DNA of 64,000 nucleotides, taken from Fimbriimonadaceae bacterium. GTDB taxonomy: Bacteria; Armatimonadota; Fimbriimonadia; Fimbriimonadales; Fimbriimonadaceae. Of this stretch, positions 24,961 to 34,035 are shown piece by piece. The number at the start of each line of letters is the position of its first letter. Within the stretch, counting starts at the first letter, position 1. The position numbers and the translations under genes are program-made. The notes under the pieces are model-generated. The model saw nothing but the letters and a program-made list of their open reading frames with translations. It made no database searches and was not told the origin of the DNA. The DNA is taken from NCBI GenBank assembly GCA_019454105.1, contig CP075364.1, positions 2,483,362 through 2,547,361 on the forward strand, read 5' to 3'.

Positions 24961-25980
24961 CTAGGGACCCCGCAGTTCCCGAATCTCGAACCCGTGCTTT
25001 CCCATCCAGAGGACTTCGATGTTCTTGCTCCATTGGGCGACTCGGAGGCTGCTTACGAAAGCTTGGCGTTCGGCCAGCGGTCTGTCCTTGAACCGGTGGT
25101 CCAAAATCGAGTCGACGGCTGCCCGCCACTGGGGGCTGAGGTCGCCGTAGAGGTCTCCGACTTCAGGCAATTGGCCGCCAACCTTTTCAAGGATGGCACG
25201 GGACGCGTCGTCCAGGGCTTGTCTTGCCTTGTCGACTTGGGTGGCGGTCCGCTCGAACTCATCGGCAACGAAGTTGGCGATCGTTCTGAGATCTTTCGCC
25301 CTTTGCCTGGGGTCGTTCGCTCCGTCTCCGGTGGCCGTGAGAGCTAAGCGGCCGATGGGCAGGATTTCAGCGACTTGCCCGGGGACCGCCTGAGGCGGGG
25401 CTGGCGTTTTGGGAGAGGGTTGGTCGGGCGCTTGGTGGTCTCGCAATTGGGCCATCGTCTCTGGCGGCAATGCCGGCGGAAGATCCACGGCAAGCCATTC
25501 CTTCCCGTCCGTGAGCCAACATCGCCGCACGGGGCCGACGACGACCCTTGTTCCGATTTGGCCAGCGCTCAGTCCGTAGGACTCCTGCACCTGGCTGACG
25601 ATTCCTCTGACTGCGGGGTCCTTTACAGGCAGGCTCGCATCGTCCCCTTTCCAAGCGGCGACCGCGGCCGTGATCCCCTGCACGAGCCGAGATCCTTGGT
25701 CGGCCCTTGTCAGGCGCTTGTCCACGAGGTAGCCACGTTGGTCTCTCGCGAAGAAGTGGAAGACATTCTCGTCGGCCCACTTAACGATGGTTTTCGCATC
25801 CTTTCCAGGCCCGCCAGGGCGAAGGGCCAATGCTTCTGGAACCTTGATCCGTTCTTCGACCTCACTCGCAAAGACGAGCCCAGTCAGGATCGGCGATGGA
25901 CTGTTGTTCAACTGGCCCAACTGGGGAACAAGGGCGGCTAACGACGCGATCAAGCCGAGGCGAGTCGAAGCGACCATCAT
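24961..25980 (-). CDS. Secreted protein of unknown function, upstream of ccmABCD
   Basis: A 339-residue protein with an N-terminal signal peptide-like helix (MMVASTRLGLIASLAALVPQL). I recognise no family. The mature part is charged and helical, with a Pro/Gln-rich linker near residue 190-215 (DQPSPKTPAPPQAVPG) dividing two domains; the second has a long probable coiled coil (FVADEFERTATQVDKARQAL). Cys in RRCWLTDG is single. The start codon overlaps the stop of the upstream gene as ATGA, so the two unknowns are coupled, and ccmA begins 12 bp later, which suggests a place in cytochrome c or electron transport biology. That is inference only. Confidence 0.6.
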   Translation of the reverse strand: MMVASTRLGLIASLAALVPQLGQLNNSPSPILTGLVFASEVEERIKVPEALALRPGGPGKDAKTIVKWADENVFHFFARDQRGYLVDKRLTRADQGSRLVQGITAAVAAWKGDDASLPVKDPAVRGIVSQVQESYGLSAGQIGTRVVVGPVRRCWLTDGKEWLAVDLPPALPPETMAQLRDHQAPDQPSPKTPAPPQAVPGQVAEILPIGRLALTATGDGANDPRQRAKDLRTIANFVADEFERTATQVDKARQALDDASRAILEKVGGQLPEVGDLYGDLSPQWRAAVDSILDHRFKDRPLAERQAFVSSLRVAQWSKNIEVLWMGKHGFEIRELRGP

Positions 25981-26459
25981 TCCGGCTCGCTGTTCGGGAA
26001 GACCCTGTGGCTCCAGACATAGCCGCCGTGCCAATCGCGGTCGCGTCGGTAAGTCGGCCAGAGGAAAGGGTCTTCAGTCCAACTCCACCTCTCGAAACCA
26101 ATCTCCGTCGACCATGTCATGAGCCCGTGCTGGCGGTATCCCGGTTGAAGCCAAAAGCCTTCCCAACCGTATTCAGCCCAAACGGTCTCGTTACTGAGCG
26201 GCGTGAACTTTGCAGTCCAGGGAGCTTCCTCGTTCGTCGAGCCGGAGACCGTTCGCTGTCGCGGGTCATATCCTTCTGTGGTCGGGCGCCACTCCGACAT
26301 CCCGCCCAAATTGGCGAGATCGTCGATCACGTAGTGCTTGATGCCGGTGACGAGCCCGTAGCCCGTGCGCTGCCACCAGTCGGCGCGGGCGAAGCCGGAA
26401 AGGCCCGCCGAAATGAGCATCAGCAGGATTGCCTTCCAGATGTAACTTAAAAGTTTCAT
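25977..26459 (-). CDS. Secreted tryptophan-rich protein of unknown function
   Basis: A 160-residue protein with a clear signal peptide (MKLLSYIWKAILLMLISAGLSGFARA). The mature part is rich in Trp and Tyr (DWWQRTGYGL, EYGWEGFWLQPGY, RWSWTEDPFLWPTYRRDRDWHGGYVWSH), with no cysteine. I know of no family. The longer frame would add 21 residues with no signal character. It heads the run leading into ccmABCD and overlaps the next gene by four bases (ATGA). Aromatic-rich exported proteins can bind sugars or heme; nothing here decides. Confidence 0.55.
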   Translation of the reverse strand: MKLLSYIWKAILLMLISAGLSGFARADWWQRTGYGLVTGIKHYVIDDLANLGGMSEWRPTTEGYDPRQRTVSGSTNEEAPWTAKFTPLSNETVWAEYGWEGFWLQPGYRQHGLMTWSTEIGFERWSWTEDPFLWPTYRRDRDWHGGYVWSHRVFPNSEPE

Positions 26460-26783
26460 ACTGCTCGGAGCATACCGACGTCCCACGGAAGGTGTGGGGG
26501 GGGCTTTAGCCATGCTGTCCAATTCTCAATCGACTTGCGCGGTTTTGCGTCGAACGTTCGCGCCTGCAGACGGGAAGGCGGGCAGTGGTACGAAGCCGTC
26601 GGCCCTATGACTTGCTGTCTTGGACTTTGTAGATTGAGCCTTGAGCCTCGAAGCGCAGCTCACCGACACCTCCCAGGAGGCCGTGAAGGTCGTGAGTCCC
26701 AGGGCATGACCGCAGGCCATAGGTTCAAGACGGGTAGCTACTGGGACTCGGTGCCCCTTTTTTGGCGATTTTGCCCGGGACCC
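26460..26783. other. Non-coding spacer upstream of the 16S promoter
   Basis: About 320 bases separate the secreted-protein gene from the rRNA promoter. Short open frames exist on both strands but show no convincing start signal, codon bias or family pattern. The only structure I see is the hairpin with T-run listed separately at 26694-26763. Confidence 0.5.
26694..26763 (+). terminator. Hairpin followed by a T-run, possible small RNA 3' end
   Basis: Arms GAGTCCCAG (26694-26702) and CTGGGACTC (26741-26749) pair perfectly over 9 bp around a 38-base loop, then GGTGCCCC and six Ts (26758-26763). It lies just before the rRNA promoter and is not downstream of any plus-strand gene, so it could end a small RNA or insulate the rRNA unit. 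Confidence 0.4.
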
Positions 26784-26813
26784 TTGCGCGGGGAAAAATG
26801 GCGTGCCTATAAT
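26784..26813 (+). promoter_or_regulatory. 16S rRNA promoter
   Basis: TTGCGC (26784-26789), an 18-base spacer and a perfect TATAAT (26808-26813). The spacer starts GGGGAAAAA. This is the strongest sigma-70-like promoter seen in the window, as expected for an rRNA gene. Transcription should begin near 26820. Confidence 0.75.
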
Positions 26814-26996
26814 AGCCCTTGACCCTGAAGAAGGGTGCCGCAGGTTGAAAGCTCGAATAGAGGATGGTTGTGACGCAGCGCAACAGCTGACGTCTCTCTC
26901 CGGAGAGGCGGTCAGCACCTAAAGCCCTGTCCCTTCAGGAGCGTGCCGGTTCTCACCCGGCGAGCGGCCTGGAGGACGGCTCCGAGAAACTCGCTT
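26814..26996 (+). other. 16S rRNA leader
   Basis: About 180 bases between promoter and mature 16S. It contains a perfect 12-base palindrome CTCTCCGGAGAG (26896-26907) inside flanking arms CTGAC and GTCAG, a GCCGG/CCGGC hairpin near 26945-26960, and arms CTCCGAGAAA and TTTCTTCGGAG that bracket the mature 5' end. These are likely processing or antitermination structures. No tRNA is present. Confidence 0.6.
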
Positions 26997-28503
<1,507 letters not shown>

Positions 28504-28506
28504 AAA

Positions 28507-28546
28507 GAGTACGCACCGCGCGCCCCACTGGGGCAAGCGCATACTC
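28507..28546 (+). other. 16S 3' processing hairpin
   Basis: Directly after the mature 3' end, GAGTACGC pairs with GCGCATACTC in an imperfect outer stem and GCCCC pairs with GGGGC around ACT at the tip. A local hairpin here may replace the long stem with the 5' flank used by RNase III in linked rrn operons. Confidence 0.5.
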
Positions 28547-28585
28547 AGGTCGACGCTGTGGCCACAACCTCCTTGAGCTTTCGCC

Positions 28586-28622
28586 AACGCCTCTGTCGAA
28601 TGACAGGGGCGTTTTGCGTTTT
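28586..28622 (+). terminator. Intrinsic terminator of the 16S unit
   Basis: Arms AACGCCTCTGTC (28586-28597) and GACAGGGGCGTT (28602-28613) form a 12 bp stem with one G-U pair and GAAT loop, followed by TTGCGTTTT. It lies 83 bp after the 16S 3' end and shows that the 16S transcript ends before any 23S gene. Confidence 0.8.
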
Positions 28623-28719
28623 GAAACAGAGGAGAACTGAGTCCCTACCAGAGCAAACCAGGACTGTCGCTTCACGACCATGGACAGAAGGGTCGCATTG
28701 TCTGCCAAACTCGTCTCGC

Positions 28720-29196
28720 GTGAGCCCAAAGCTGCACACTCTGACCGTCCCGGACCTGCTCTGGATCAACCTCCAACTGACCGGCGAGACCGTTCCCTAT
28801 CACTATGCCCGGCTCGAAGAGGCCGTGTTCACTCAATTCGGCCACGGTTCGAGCCGAGACGTCCCGGCCCAGGCCGCGGGTTTTTTGACCGAGTTCGCCC
28901 GACTCAGGCCGTTCACCCGAGGCAACGACGCTTGTGCCTTTGTCGGGTGCCTGACCTTCTTGGCCATGAACGGACACCGGCTGAAGCTTGCCGACTCTGA
29001 GGCAGCGGAATGGGCGCGGGGTATCTGGGCCGACCCGGATTCGGTTCATGCCAAATTTCAAGAGCGTCTAGCTGTCCAAGAATCCGACCACGGATCCCAC
29101 CCGGATCATTACGAGACAGCCCGGACGGTGCTCGACCAGTTTCCAGAAACCCTTCAAGAGCTTGTCAAGAATGAGGCTCCGGTTCCAGTGGGTTAG
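28720..29196 (+). CDS. Doc/Fic-fold protein with degenerate active site
   Basis: About 158 residues from a GTG at 28720. Helical layout and the segment RPFTRGNDACAFVGCLTFLAMNGHRL match Doc (death-on-curing) proteins, whose core is H-x-F-x-D/E-x-N-K-R followed by A-x-x-x-x-x-x-FL-x-x-NG. Here the catalytic His is Arg, and K-R is D-A, while the fold residues PF, GN, FL and NG remain. That argues against AMPylation or phosphorylation activity and for a pseudo-enzyme. No antitoxin is adjacent. A longer frame back to 28558 would run through the 16S terminator and is rejected. Start uncertain; no clear ribosome binding site. Confidence 0.6.
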   Translation: MSPKLHTLTVPDLLWINLQLTGETVPYHYARLEEAVFTQFGHGSSRDVPAQAAGFLTEFARLRPFTRGNDACAFVGCLTFLAMNGHRLKLADSEAAEWARGIWADPDSVHAKFQERLAVQESDHGSHPDHYETARTVLDQFPETLQELVKNEAPVPVG

Positions 29197-29435
29197 GCAG
29201 GTGTGTCCAGTCTGGAGGTCAACTGAGCCATGAGATCGGGCGGCAGATCGATCCTGGACAGCTTTGCTTTCAGGCAACGCACCACGGCTGCGTCGAACTC
29301 GAAAACCTCGGCGCAGTGCTGGCACTTTTCCAAGTGGGCGCGAACCGCCTCGGCCTCATCTGCCGTGAGCTCGCGGTCCAAGTAGTCATCCAGCTTCTTG
29401 AAAGCCTCAAGGCACGTCATCCCCTCACACCCCAC
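29193..29435 (-). CDS. Zinc-binding anti-sigma factor (ZAS/zf-HC2 type)
   Basis: An 80-residue protein with the anti-sigma zinc motif His34-x3-Cys38-x2-Cys41 (HLEKCQHC), preceded by a Cys near the N-terminus and the DDYLDRELTADEAEAVRAH helix typical of zf-HC2 domains. There is no membrane helix, so it is a soluble anti-sigma, possibly redox-sensitive like RsrA. Start GTG at 29433-29435 is set by AGGAGG at 29442-29447 with 6-base spacing. It overlaps the sigma factor gene by 11 bp, the classical coupled pair. Confidence 0.88.
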   Translation of the reverse strand: MGCEGMTCLEAFKKLDDYLDRELTADEAEAVRAHLEKCQHCAEVFEFDAAVVRCLKAKLSRIDLPPDLMAQLTSRLDTPA

Positions 29436-30018
29436 TGGTCGCCTCCTGGACTATTCCGCGGGAGACCCCGACTTCCCAAAGGGCCTTTTGCAACAGCTTT
29501 CGAGCTCGGTGGAGCCGCGACCGCACCGTCCCGATCGGAATCTCCAATATGTCCGCGATCTCTTCGTAGCTGAAATCATTCATAAAGTACATCACGGCCA
29601 CAGTCCGAAACTCGTCGGGCAAACGATCGAGAGCGTCTTGAACCGCCTCGACATCAAGTCTATCGATCAAAAGCCCAGCCGGATCAGGCGAGTTCCCTTC
29701 CTCGCCAAGCTCCTGGCTTTTTCGATAAAGATAGATGTCTTCGGCGTCGTCAATGGGCACGGTCTCAAGAACCCTTCGGCTCTTGCTCTTAAGAAAACGG
29801 TTGGTGAGAACCCGCAAAAACCAGGCTCGGAAGTTGCTGCCGCGCTGAAAAGTCTCAAACCCCTTGTAGGCTTGGACAGTCGCGTCCTGCAGAAGGTCCA
29901 TCGCGTCGTCGGGGTTCCTTGCCAGGCGGACGGCCACCTTGTAAGCGACCGGGGCTACGGTGCCGAGCAATTCTTCGAACTCGGCCCGGTGTCCGACTTG
30001 CGTGGGGCCGTTCGGCAT
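29425..30018 (-). CDS. ECF RNA polymerase sigma factor
   Basis: A 197-residue sigma factor with region 2 (DAMDLLQDATVQAYKGFETFQRGSNFRAWFLRVLTNRF) binding the -10 element and core polymerase, and region 4 (LPDEFRTVAVMYFMNDFSYEEIADILEIPIGTVRSRLHRARKLLQ) with the -35-binding helix-turn-helix. The linker is charged. It belongs with group RpoE/SigR-like ECFs paired with a zinc anti-sigma encoded just downstream. Signal and regulon are not visible; I see no conserved autoregulatory promoter upstream. Confidence 0.92.
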   Translation of the reverse strand: MPNGPTQVGHRAEFEELLGTVAPVAYKVAVRLARNPDDAMDLLQDATVQAYKGFETFQRGSNFRAWFLRVLTNRFLKSKSRRVLETVPIDDAEDIYLYRKSQELGEEGNSPDPAGLLIDRLDVEAVQDALDRLPDEFRTVAVMYFMNDFSYEEIADILEIPIGTVRSRLHRARKLLQKALWEVGVSRGIVQEATSGV

Positions 30019-30041
30019 GTGGACGGGAGTATATCCCTTGG

Positions 30042-31490
30042 TCAGCGACCAAAAAGGCCATATTCCATCAGGCCCTGATGCTTCGGGGCGGAGTGCGAGT
30101 CTTGCGACTGGTGCTCCAGGGCTCCCCAGCGGCCATCCGACCGAAGCGGAGAGCAGTCAGCCGTGTGCATCACCAACGATCCGCCTTCTTCGCGCCACAT
30201 CTGGAAGAACTTCACATACGCCTCCCGCATTCTATCGTCGCGGTTGGCCTCGTCAAACAGCTGGTTGCGCGCCGTGTCCTTTGAATCCTCGGCCACCAAG
30301 GCTTGGCCAGCCCGGTGACTGACGAGCAAGACCCGATGCCGCCGGGCGATCTTGACCGTTTCGCGAATCCTTGCCCTGGCTTCTTGGTCGGCTTCATTCG
30401 ACATGGCCTGGAACACCTCGTCCAGGCTTTTGGGATGAGAACCGCCGGATTTGCCGAGACTCTGACCAAACAGAGCCTGGACGGACAAGGCATCGACGTG
30501 CTTGGCCGTGCCTTCCCATCCGAGCGTGTCGTTCAAAGCCACGGTGTCTTCGGCCGGCCCGCTCCAGATTCGCACGAGCCGTGAGGTTCCTCCCAAGACG
30601 CTCTCAAAGATCGAAAACACTTCAGCGGCACGTTTAGCCGAAAACCGTAGGCCTGCCGTCTTCGCGTCGCTCGAAAGGCGAAGCTCAAGCCCTTTGTCTT
30701 GGGCGTAGCTCGTCGTCCATGCCTCGTCGCCATACTCGACGTAAAGGCGGATTCGTGGCTCGGTCATAGCCATGGCTAGTTTGGCGAGTTCACGAACAAA
30801 CTCGTCGTCCGCCCGAAGTGGAACGCAGACCCATGGTGAGACGTTGCGCTCTCGACAAAAGGCGAAGACGGTCTCAAAGGGAACCCCTCTCCAGGCATAG
30901 GTCGCGTCGTCCTCCCGAGCACGATCCCCCCATTTCGTGTTCTTCTCTGAGTTCGGGCGTGTCCAACCAGCGAAACGCAAGACTCTGTAGAGGCCCATAC
31001 GCTGGAGAAAGAGCGGGTGATGGGGAGAGTGAGTCCCGGCTTGCGGATGCTGAGGCATCCAAAGCCTCAAGTTGCGGGGCGGGTCGCTCGGATCGATTTG
31101 TGCCAGCCGCAGGACGATCGGCCCCCCCTCGCTCACCGAGATCTTCGCCGAACCGTCCTCTGCAGGCTCTAACTTTGAGTTGACCCCGGTTTCTATCTGG
31201 CCCTTTCCCGTCCAAGACAGAGTGTACTGACCGACCGGGTGGTGCCCGTCCACGTACATCCGCGTTTCGGCCACTTGGCCCGGGCGAAGCCTGACGATGT
31301 TTCCGCTCGCGTCTGTCTCAAGGGGGGATCCATCGAGTGAGGACCAAGGCTCGGCGATCCTCATGATGTCGACAAACGGCCATTGGGTTGTGCGGCTCTC
31401 GATGGGCGCCAGGTTAGTCCCCAGGAGGGGGAGCGAATCTGGATCCTGGTTCGGTGCAAGGCACAAGAGCGCCCAACCAACAATCGTCAT
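30042..31490 (-). CDS. Secreted glycoside hydrolase-like protein
   Basis: About 482 residues with a short signal-like start (MTIVGWALLCLAP). Early part has LPLLGTNLAPIESRTTQWPFVDIMRIAEPW, a pattern I associate with secreted cellulose-binding/GH-like proteins of Planctomycetes and Armatimonadota. The middle holds RNLRLWMPQ, MGLYRVLRFAGW and YVEYGDEAWTTSYAQ, the last recalling the E-x-x-NE-x-W strand of clan-A glycosidases, with GDE in place of GNE. I could not find an obvious second Glu. ATG at 31490; an ATG 18 bp upstream is possible. Substrate unknown. Confidence 0.5.
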   Translation of the reverse strand: MTIVGWALLCLAPNQDPDSLPLLGTNLAPIESRTTQWPFVDIMRIAEPWSSLDGSPLETDASGNIVRLRPGQVAETRMYVDGHHPVGQYTLSWTGKGQIETGVNSKLEPAEDGSAKISVSEGGPIVLRLAQIDPSDPPRNLRLWMPQHPQAGTHSPHHPLFLQRMGLYRVLRFAGWTRPNSEKNTKWGDRAREDDATYAWRGVPFETVFAFCRERNVSPWVCVPLRADDEFVRELAKLAMAMTEPRIRLYVEYGDEAWTTSYAQDKGLELRLSSDAKTAGLRFSAKRAAEVFSIFESVLGGTSRLVRIWSGPAEDTVALNDTLGWEGTAKHVDALSVQALFGQSLGKSGGSHPKSLDEVFQAMSNEADQEARARIRETVKIARRHRVLLVSHRAGQALVAEDSKDTARNQLFDEANRDDRMREAYVKFFQMWREEGGSLVMHTADCSPLRSDGRWGALEHQSQDSHSAPKHQGLMEYGLFGR

Positions 31491-31557
31491 GGTCGGTTCA
31501 GGATACACCTGCTGGGACCATGCGCACTGATTGGGCCCTCAGAGACTTAGAACGAAT

Positions 31558-32502
31558 ATGAAACTGTTGGGCATCCACCATGTGACAGCGATGTGCTCGG
31601 ATCCAGAAAAGAACCGGGAGTTCTATTCCAGGCTGTTGGGCCTCCGGCTCGTCAAAGTCACCGTCAACTATGACGATCCTGGCACCTATCACCTGTATTA
31701 CGGGGACTCAGTCGGGAGCCCGGGATCGGCCATGACGTTCTTTCCATGGCCCAGCGCCTTCCGTGGACGAGCGGGTACGGGACAGGTCGGCGTCACGGGA
31801 TTCTCTGTCCCACCTGGGAGCAGTGCTTTCTGGAAGGAAAGACTCCGTGACGCTGGGGTCGACGCCAACCAAGGAACGAGGTTTGGCAAGACGTTCCTCG
31901 CATTTGAGGATTTTGACGGGCTTCAACTTGAACTCATCGAAGACGATGATCATCGCGAGCCATGGCTGGGCGCGGGTATTGGGCCAAACGAGGCCATCCG
32001 AGGATTCCATAGCGTCTCCCTTTGGGTGAAGGAATCTCAGCCGACCGTCCTGGCCCTGATTGGCGCCATGGGGCTCCAGGAACGGGGTGCCGAGTCAGGC
32101 CGAGTCCGCCTTTCCTGGGAAGGCGTCGCTCCTGGGGCGCTCGTCGACGTCGTGGAGAGGCCCGATCTACCAGCAGGAAGGATGGGCGTCGGGTCAGTCC
32201 ATCATGTCGCTTGGCGCACGCGGGACGAGTCAGAACAATTGGACTGGATCGAACATCTTCAGTCCTTCGGGCTTCGTCCGACTCCCGTTCAGAACAGGAC
32301 TTACTTCAAGAGCATCTATTTCCGTGAGCCGGGAGGAGTGCTTTACGAGATCGCGACCGACGGCCCCGGACTCGCTGTCGATGAGCCGGTCGAGTCTCTT
32401 GGCGAGCGCTTGGTTCTGCCTGCGTGGCTCGAAGATCAAAGGGCCGAGATCGTGGCGAGGCTGCCTGAGTTTGCTCTGTCTGGAGGGGCCCCGCTTCGAT
32501 GA
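31558..32502 (+). CDS. Ring-cleaving dioxygenase of the VOC superfamily (MhqO-like)
   Basis: A 314-residue double-glyoxalase protein. The first module starts IHHVTAMCSDPEKNREFYSRLLGLRLVKVTVNYDDPGTYHLYYGD, the second GIGPNEAIRGFHSVSLWVKE, and metal ligands are His in IHHVT, His in VHHVAW and Glu in LYEIATD. This is the MhqA/MhqO type, implicated in cleaving hydroquinones and catechols. Start ATG at 31558. The downstream hydrolase gene overlaps its stop by four bases (ATGA), mirroring the mhqO/mhqD pairing of Bacillus quinone-resistance loci. No MarR-type regulator is adjacent. Confidence 0.8.
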   Translation: MKLLGIHHVTAMCSDPEKNREFYSRLLGLRLVKVTVNYDDPGTYHLYYGDSVGSPGSAMTFFPWPSAFRGRAGTGQVGVTGFSVPPGSSAFWKERLRDAGVDANQGTRFGKTFLAFEDFDGLQLELIEDDDHREPWLGAGIGPNEAIRGFHSVSLWVKESQPTVLALIGAMGLQERGAESGRVRLSWEGVAPGALVDVVERPDLPAGRMGVGSVHHVAWRTRDESEQLDWIEHLQSFGLRPTPVQNRTYFKSIYFREPGGVLYEIATDGPGLAVDEPVESLGERLVLPAWLEDQRAEIVARLPEFALSGGAPLR

Positions 32503-33122
32503 GCGGTGTCGCTCACTTCAAACATGTCTTCCGGCCAGGAACTGGCCCGGTCAGTCTCTTGATGCTCCACGGCACGGGTGGTCACGAGCGCCAACTGCTG
32601 GGCTTGGCCGACTCACTCTTGCCCGGCGCCCCGGTGCTGAGTCCGCTGGGGCAAGTCAGGGAAGGCACGGCCCCGAGGTTTTTCCGGCGCTTCGCGGAGG
32701 GCGTGTTCGACTTCGACGATCTGCGGGGTCGGACACATGAACTGGCCGACTGGCTTGCTGAGGCCTATCAGGAGTATGCGGTCAGCCCAAAGGTCTGCGC
32801 CGTCGGATATTCAAACGGGGCGACAGTGGCTGCGTCGCTTCTTTTGATGCGGCCCGAGACTCTCAGCGGCGCCGTCCTTCTGAGGCCAAGCGTTCCCTGG
32901 GTTCCAGAGGAACTGCCCGATCTTTCTGATAAGACCGTGCTGCTGGCGGGGGGCAGACACGATACGATCGTCGATCCGACTCAAGCTGACCGCCTCTTCG
33001 AGGTTTTCACCAGAGCCGGGGCTCGGGCCGAGCACGCCTGGGCAGAGGCGGGACACGAACTGACTCAGGGCGATGTCGAAGCCGCTCGGGATTGTTTGTC
33101 TAAGAAGCTAAGTTCTTCCTAA
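32499..33122 (+). CDS. Carboxylesterase/phospholipase-type alpha/beta hydrolase (MhqD-like)
   Basis: A 207-residue alpha/beta hydrolase of the carboxylesterase 2 family: LLMLHGTGGHERQLL (oxyanion), nucleophile elbow GYSNGA, Asp in AGGRHDTIVDP and His in AEAGHELTQGD. Size and motifs fit YtpA/MhqD-like esterases that act with MhqO on quinone-derived products. It is coupled to the dioxygenase gene by ATGA. Its 3' end overlaps fcl on the other strand by 23 bp. Confidence 0.78.
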   Translation: MSGVAHFKHVFRPGTGPVSLLMLHGTGGHERQLLGLADSLLPGAPVLSPLGQVREGTAPRFFRRFAEGVFDFDDLRGRTHELADWLAEAYQEYAVSPKVCAVGYSNGATVAASLLLMRPETLSGAVLLRPSVPWVPEELPDLSDKTVLLAGGRHDTIVDPTQADRLFEVFTRAGARAEHAWAEAGHELTQGDVEAARDCLSKKLSSS

Positions 33123-34035
33123 ACCAATCATAGGTCGCGCCAATTCCCTCTTCAAGGCTCGTCTTTGGCCGCCAGCCGAGAGCCGTGAGTTTTGAAACGT
33201 CCATCGTCTTCTCAGGGAAACCATCGGGCTTCGACGTGTCCCAGCCGATCTCGCCTTGATGGCCGACAACATCCTGTACCGCTTCTGCAAGGCCCTTGAT
33301 GCTGACGGATTCTCCTGTGCCGACATTGATCATGCTCGGGAGAGACTCCTGCTCGAGCAAGAAGACAATGGCGTCCCCCACGTCGTCCGTGAACAGGAAC
33401 TCCCGCCGTGGGGTCCCAGAACCCCAGCAAACGACGTCTCGGTCGGGCAGGGCCTCGTGGAACCGGCGGATCATCGCCGCCATCACGTGGGATCCTTGTG
33501 GGTCGAAGTTGTCCCCCGGTCCATAGACGTTCGGCGGCATGACGGTGCCGTAGTCCCGCCCGTACTGCTCTCGGAGCGAGGCACAAAGGGTCAGCCCGGC
33601 TATCTTGGCCACGGCATAGGGCGCGTTCGTTGGTTCGAGCGGGCCTGTCAAGAGCGACTCTTCGGGAATCGGCTGAGGCGCCAGGCGCGGATAGATGCAA
33701 CTAGACCCGAGAAACAACAACTTTTCCACACCGGATTGATGGGCTCCCCAGATCACGCTCTGCTGAATTCCGAGGTTTTCCCCAATGAAATCCGCAGGCT
33801 GTGACTTGTTGGCTTGGATACCGCCGACCTTGGCTGCGGCCAACACGACGCAGTCAGGGCGAACGTCTGCGAGGAACTTTCTCACCGCTGGCGCATCGGT
33901 CAGATCCAACTCGGATCTGGTCCGTTCGATCAGGTGTGTATAGCCTTTCTCAAGCAGCTTTCGCCGTATCGAGGATCCGACGAGCCCCCTGTGTCCGGCT
34001 ATAAAGATCGAGTCCGACTTCTTCAACGCTGGCAT
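33100..34035 (-). CDS. fcl: GDP-L-fucose synthase
   Basis: A 311-residue SDR enzyme that epimerises and reduces GDP-4-keto-6-deoxymannose. It has the NADP loop [13 protein letters not shown] near residue 11, [36 protein letters not shown] with the catalytic Ser and Tyr-x3-Lys, and [14 protein letters not shown]. Start ATG at 34035: later starts would delete the nucleotide-binding loop. The gene therefore overlaps gmd by 86 bp in another frame, long for this genome. Together with gmd it makes GDP-fucose from GDP-mannose for surface glycans. Confidence 0.92.
   Translation of the reverse strand: MPALKKSDSIFIAGHRGLVGSSIRRKLLEKGYTHLIERTRSELDLTDAPAVRKFLADVRPDCVVLAAAKVGGIQANKSQPADFIGENLGIQQSVIWGAHQSGVEKLLFLGSSCIYPRLAPQPIPEESLLTGPLEPTNAPYAVAKIAGLTLCASLREQYGRDYGTVMPPNVYGPGDNFDPQGSHVMAAMIRRFHEALPDRDVVCWGSGTPRREFLFTDDVGDAIVFLLEQESLPSMINVGTGESVSIKGLAEAVQDVVGHQGEIGWDTSKPDGFPEKTMDVSKLTALGWRPKTSLEEGIGATYDWFRKNLAS

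Noticed and set aside
26714-26760. A GGTTCAAGAC stretch resembling a tRNA T-arm before the 16S promoter
   Set aside because: No acceptor, D or anticodon arm can be built around it.
26526-26918. Overlapping open frames on both strands in the rRNA upstream region
   Set aside because: They cross the rRNA promoter, lack ribosome binding sites and have no family pattern.
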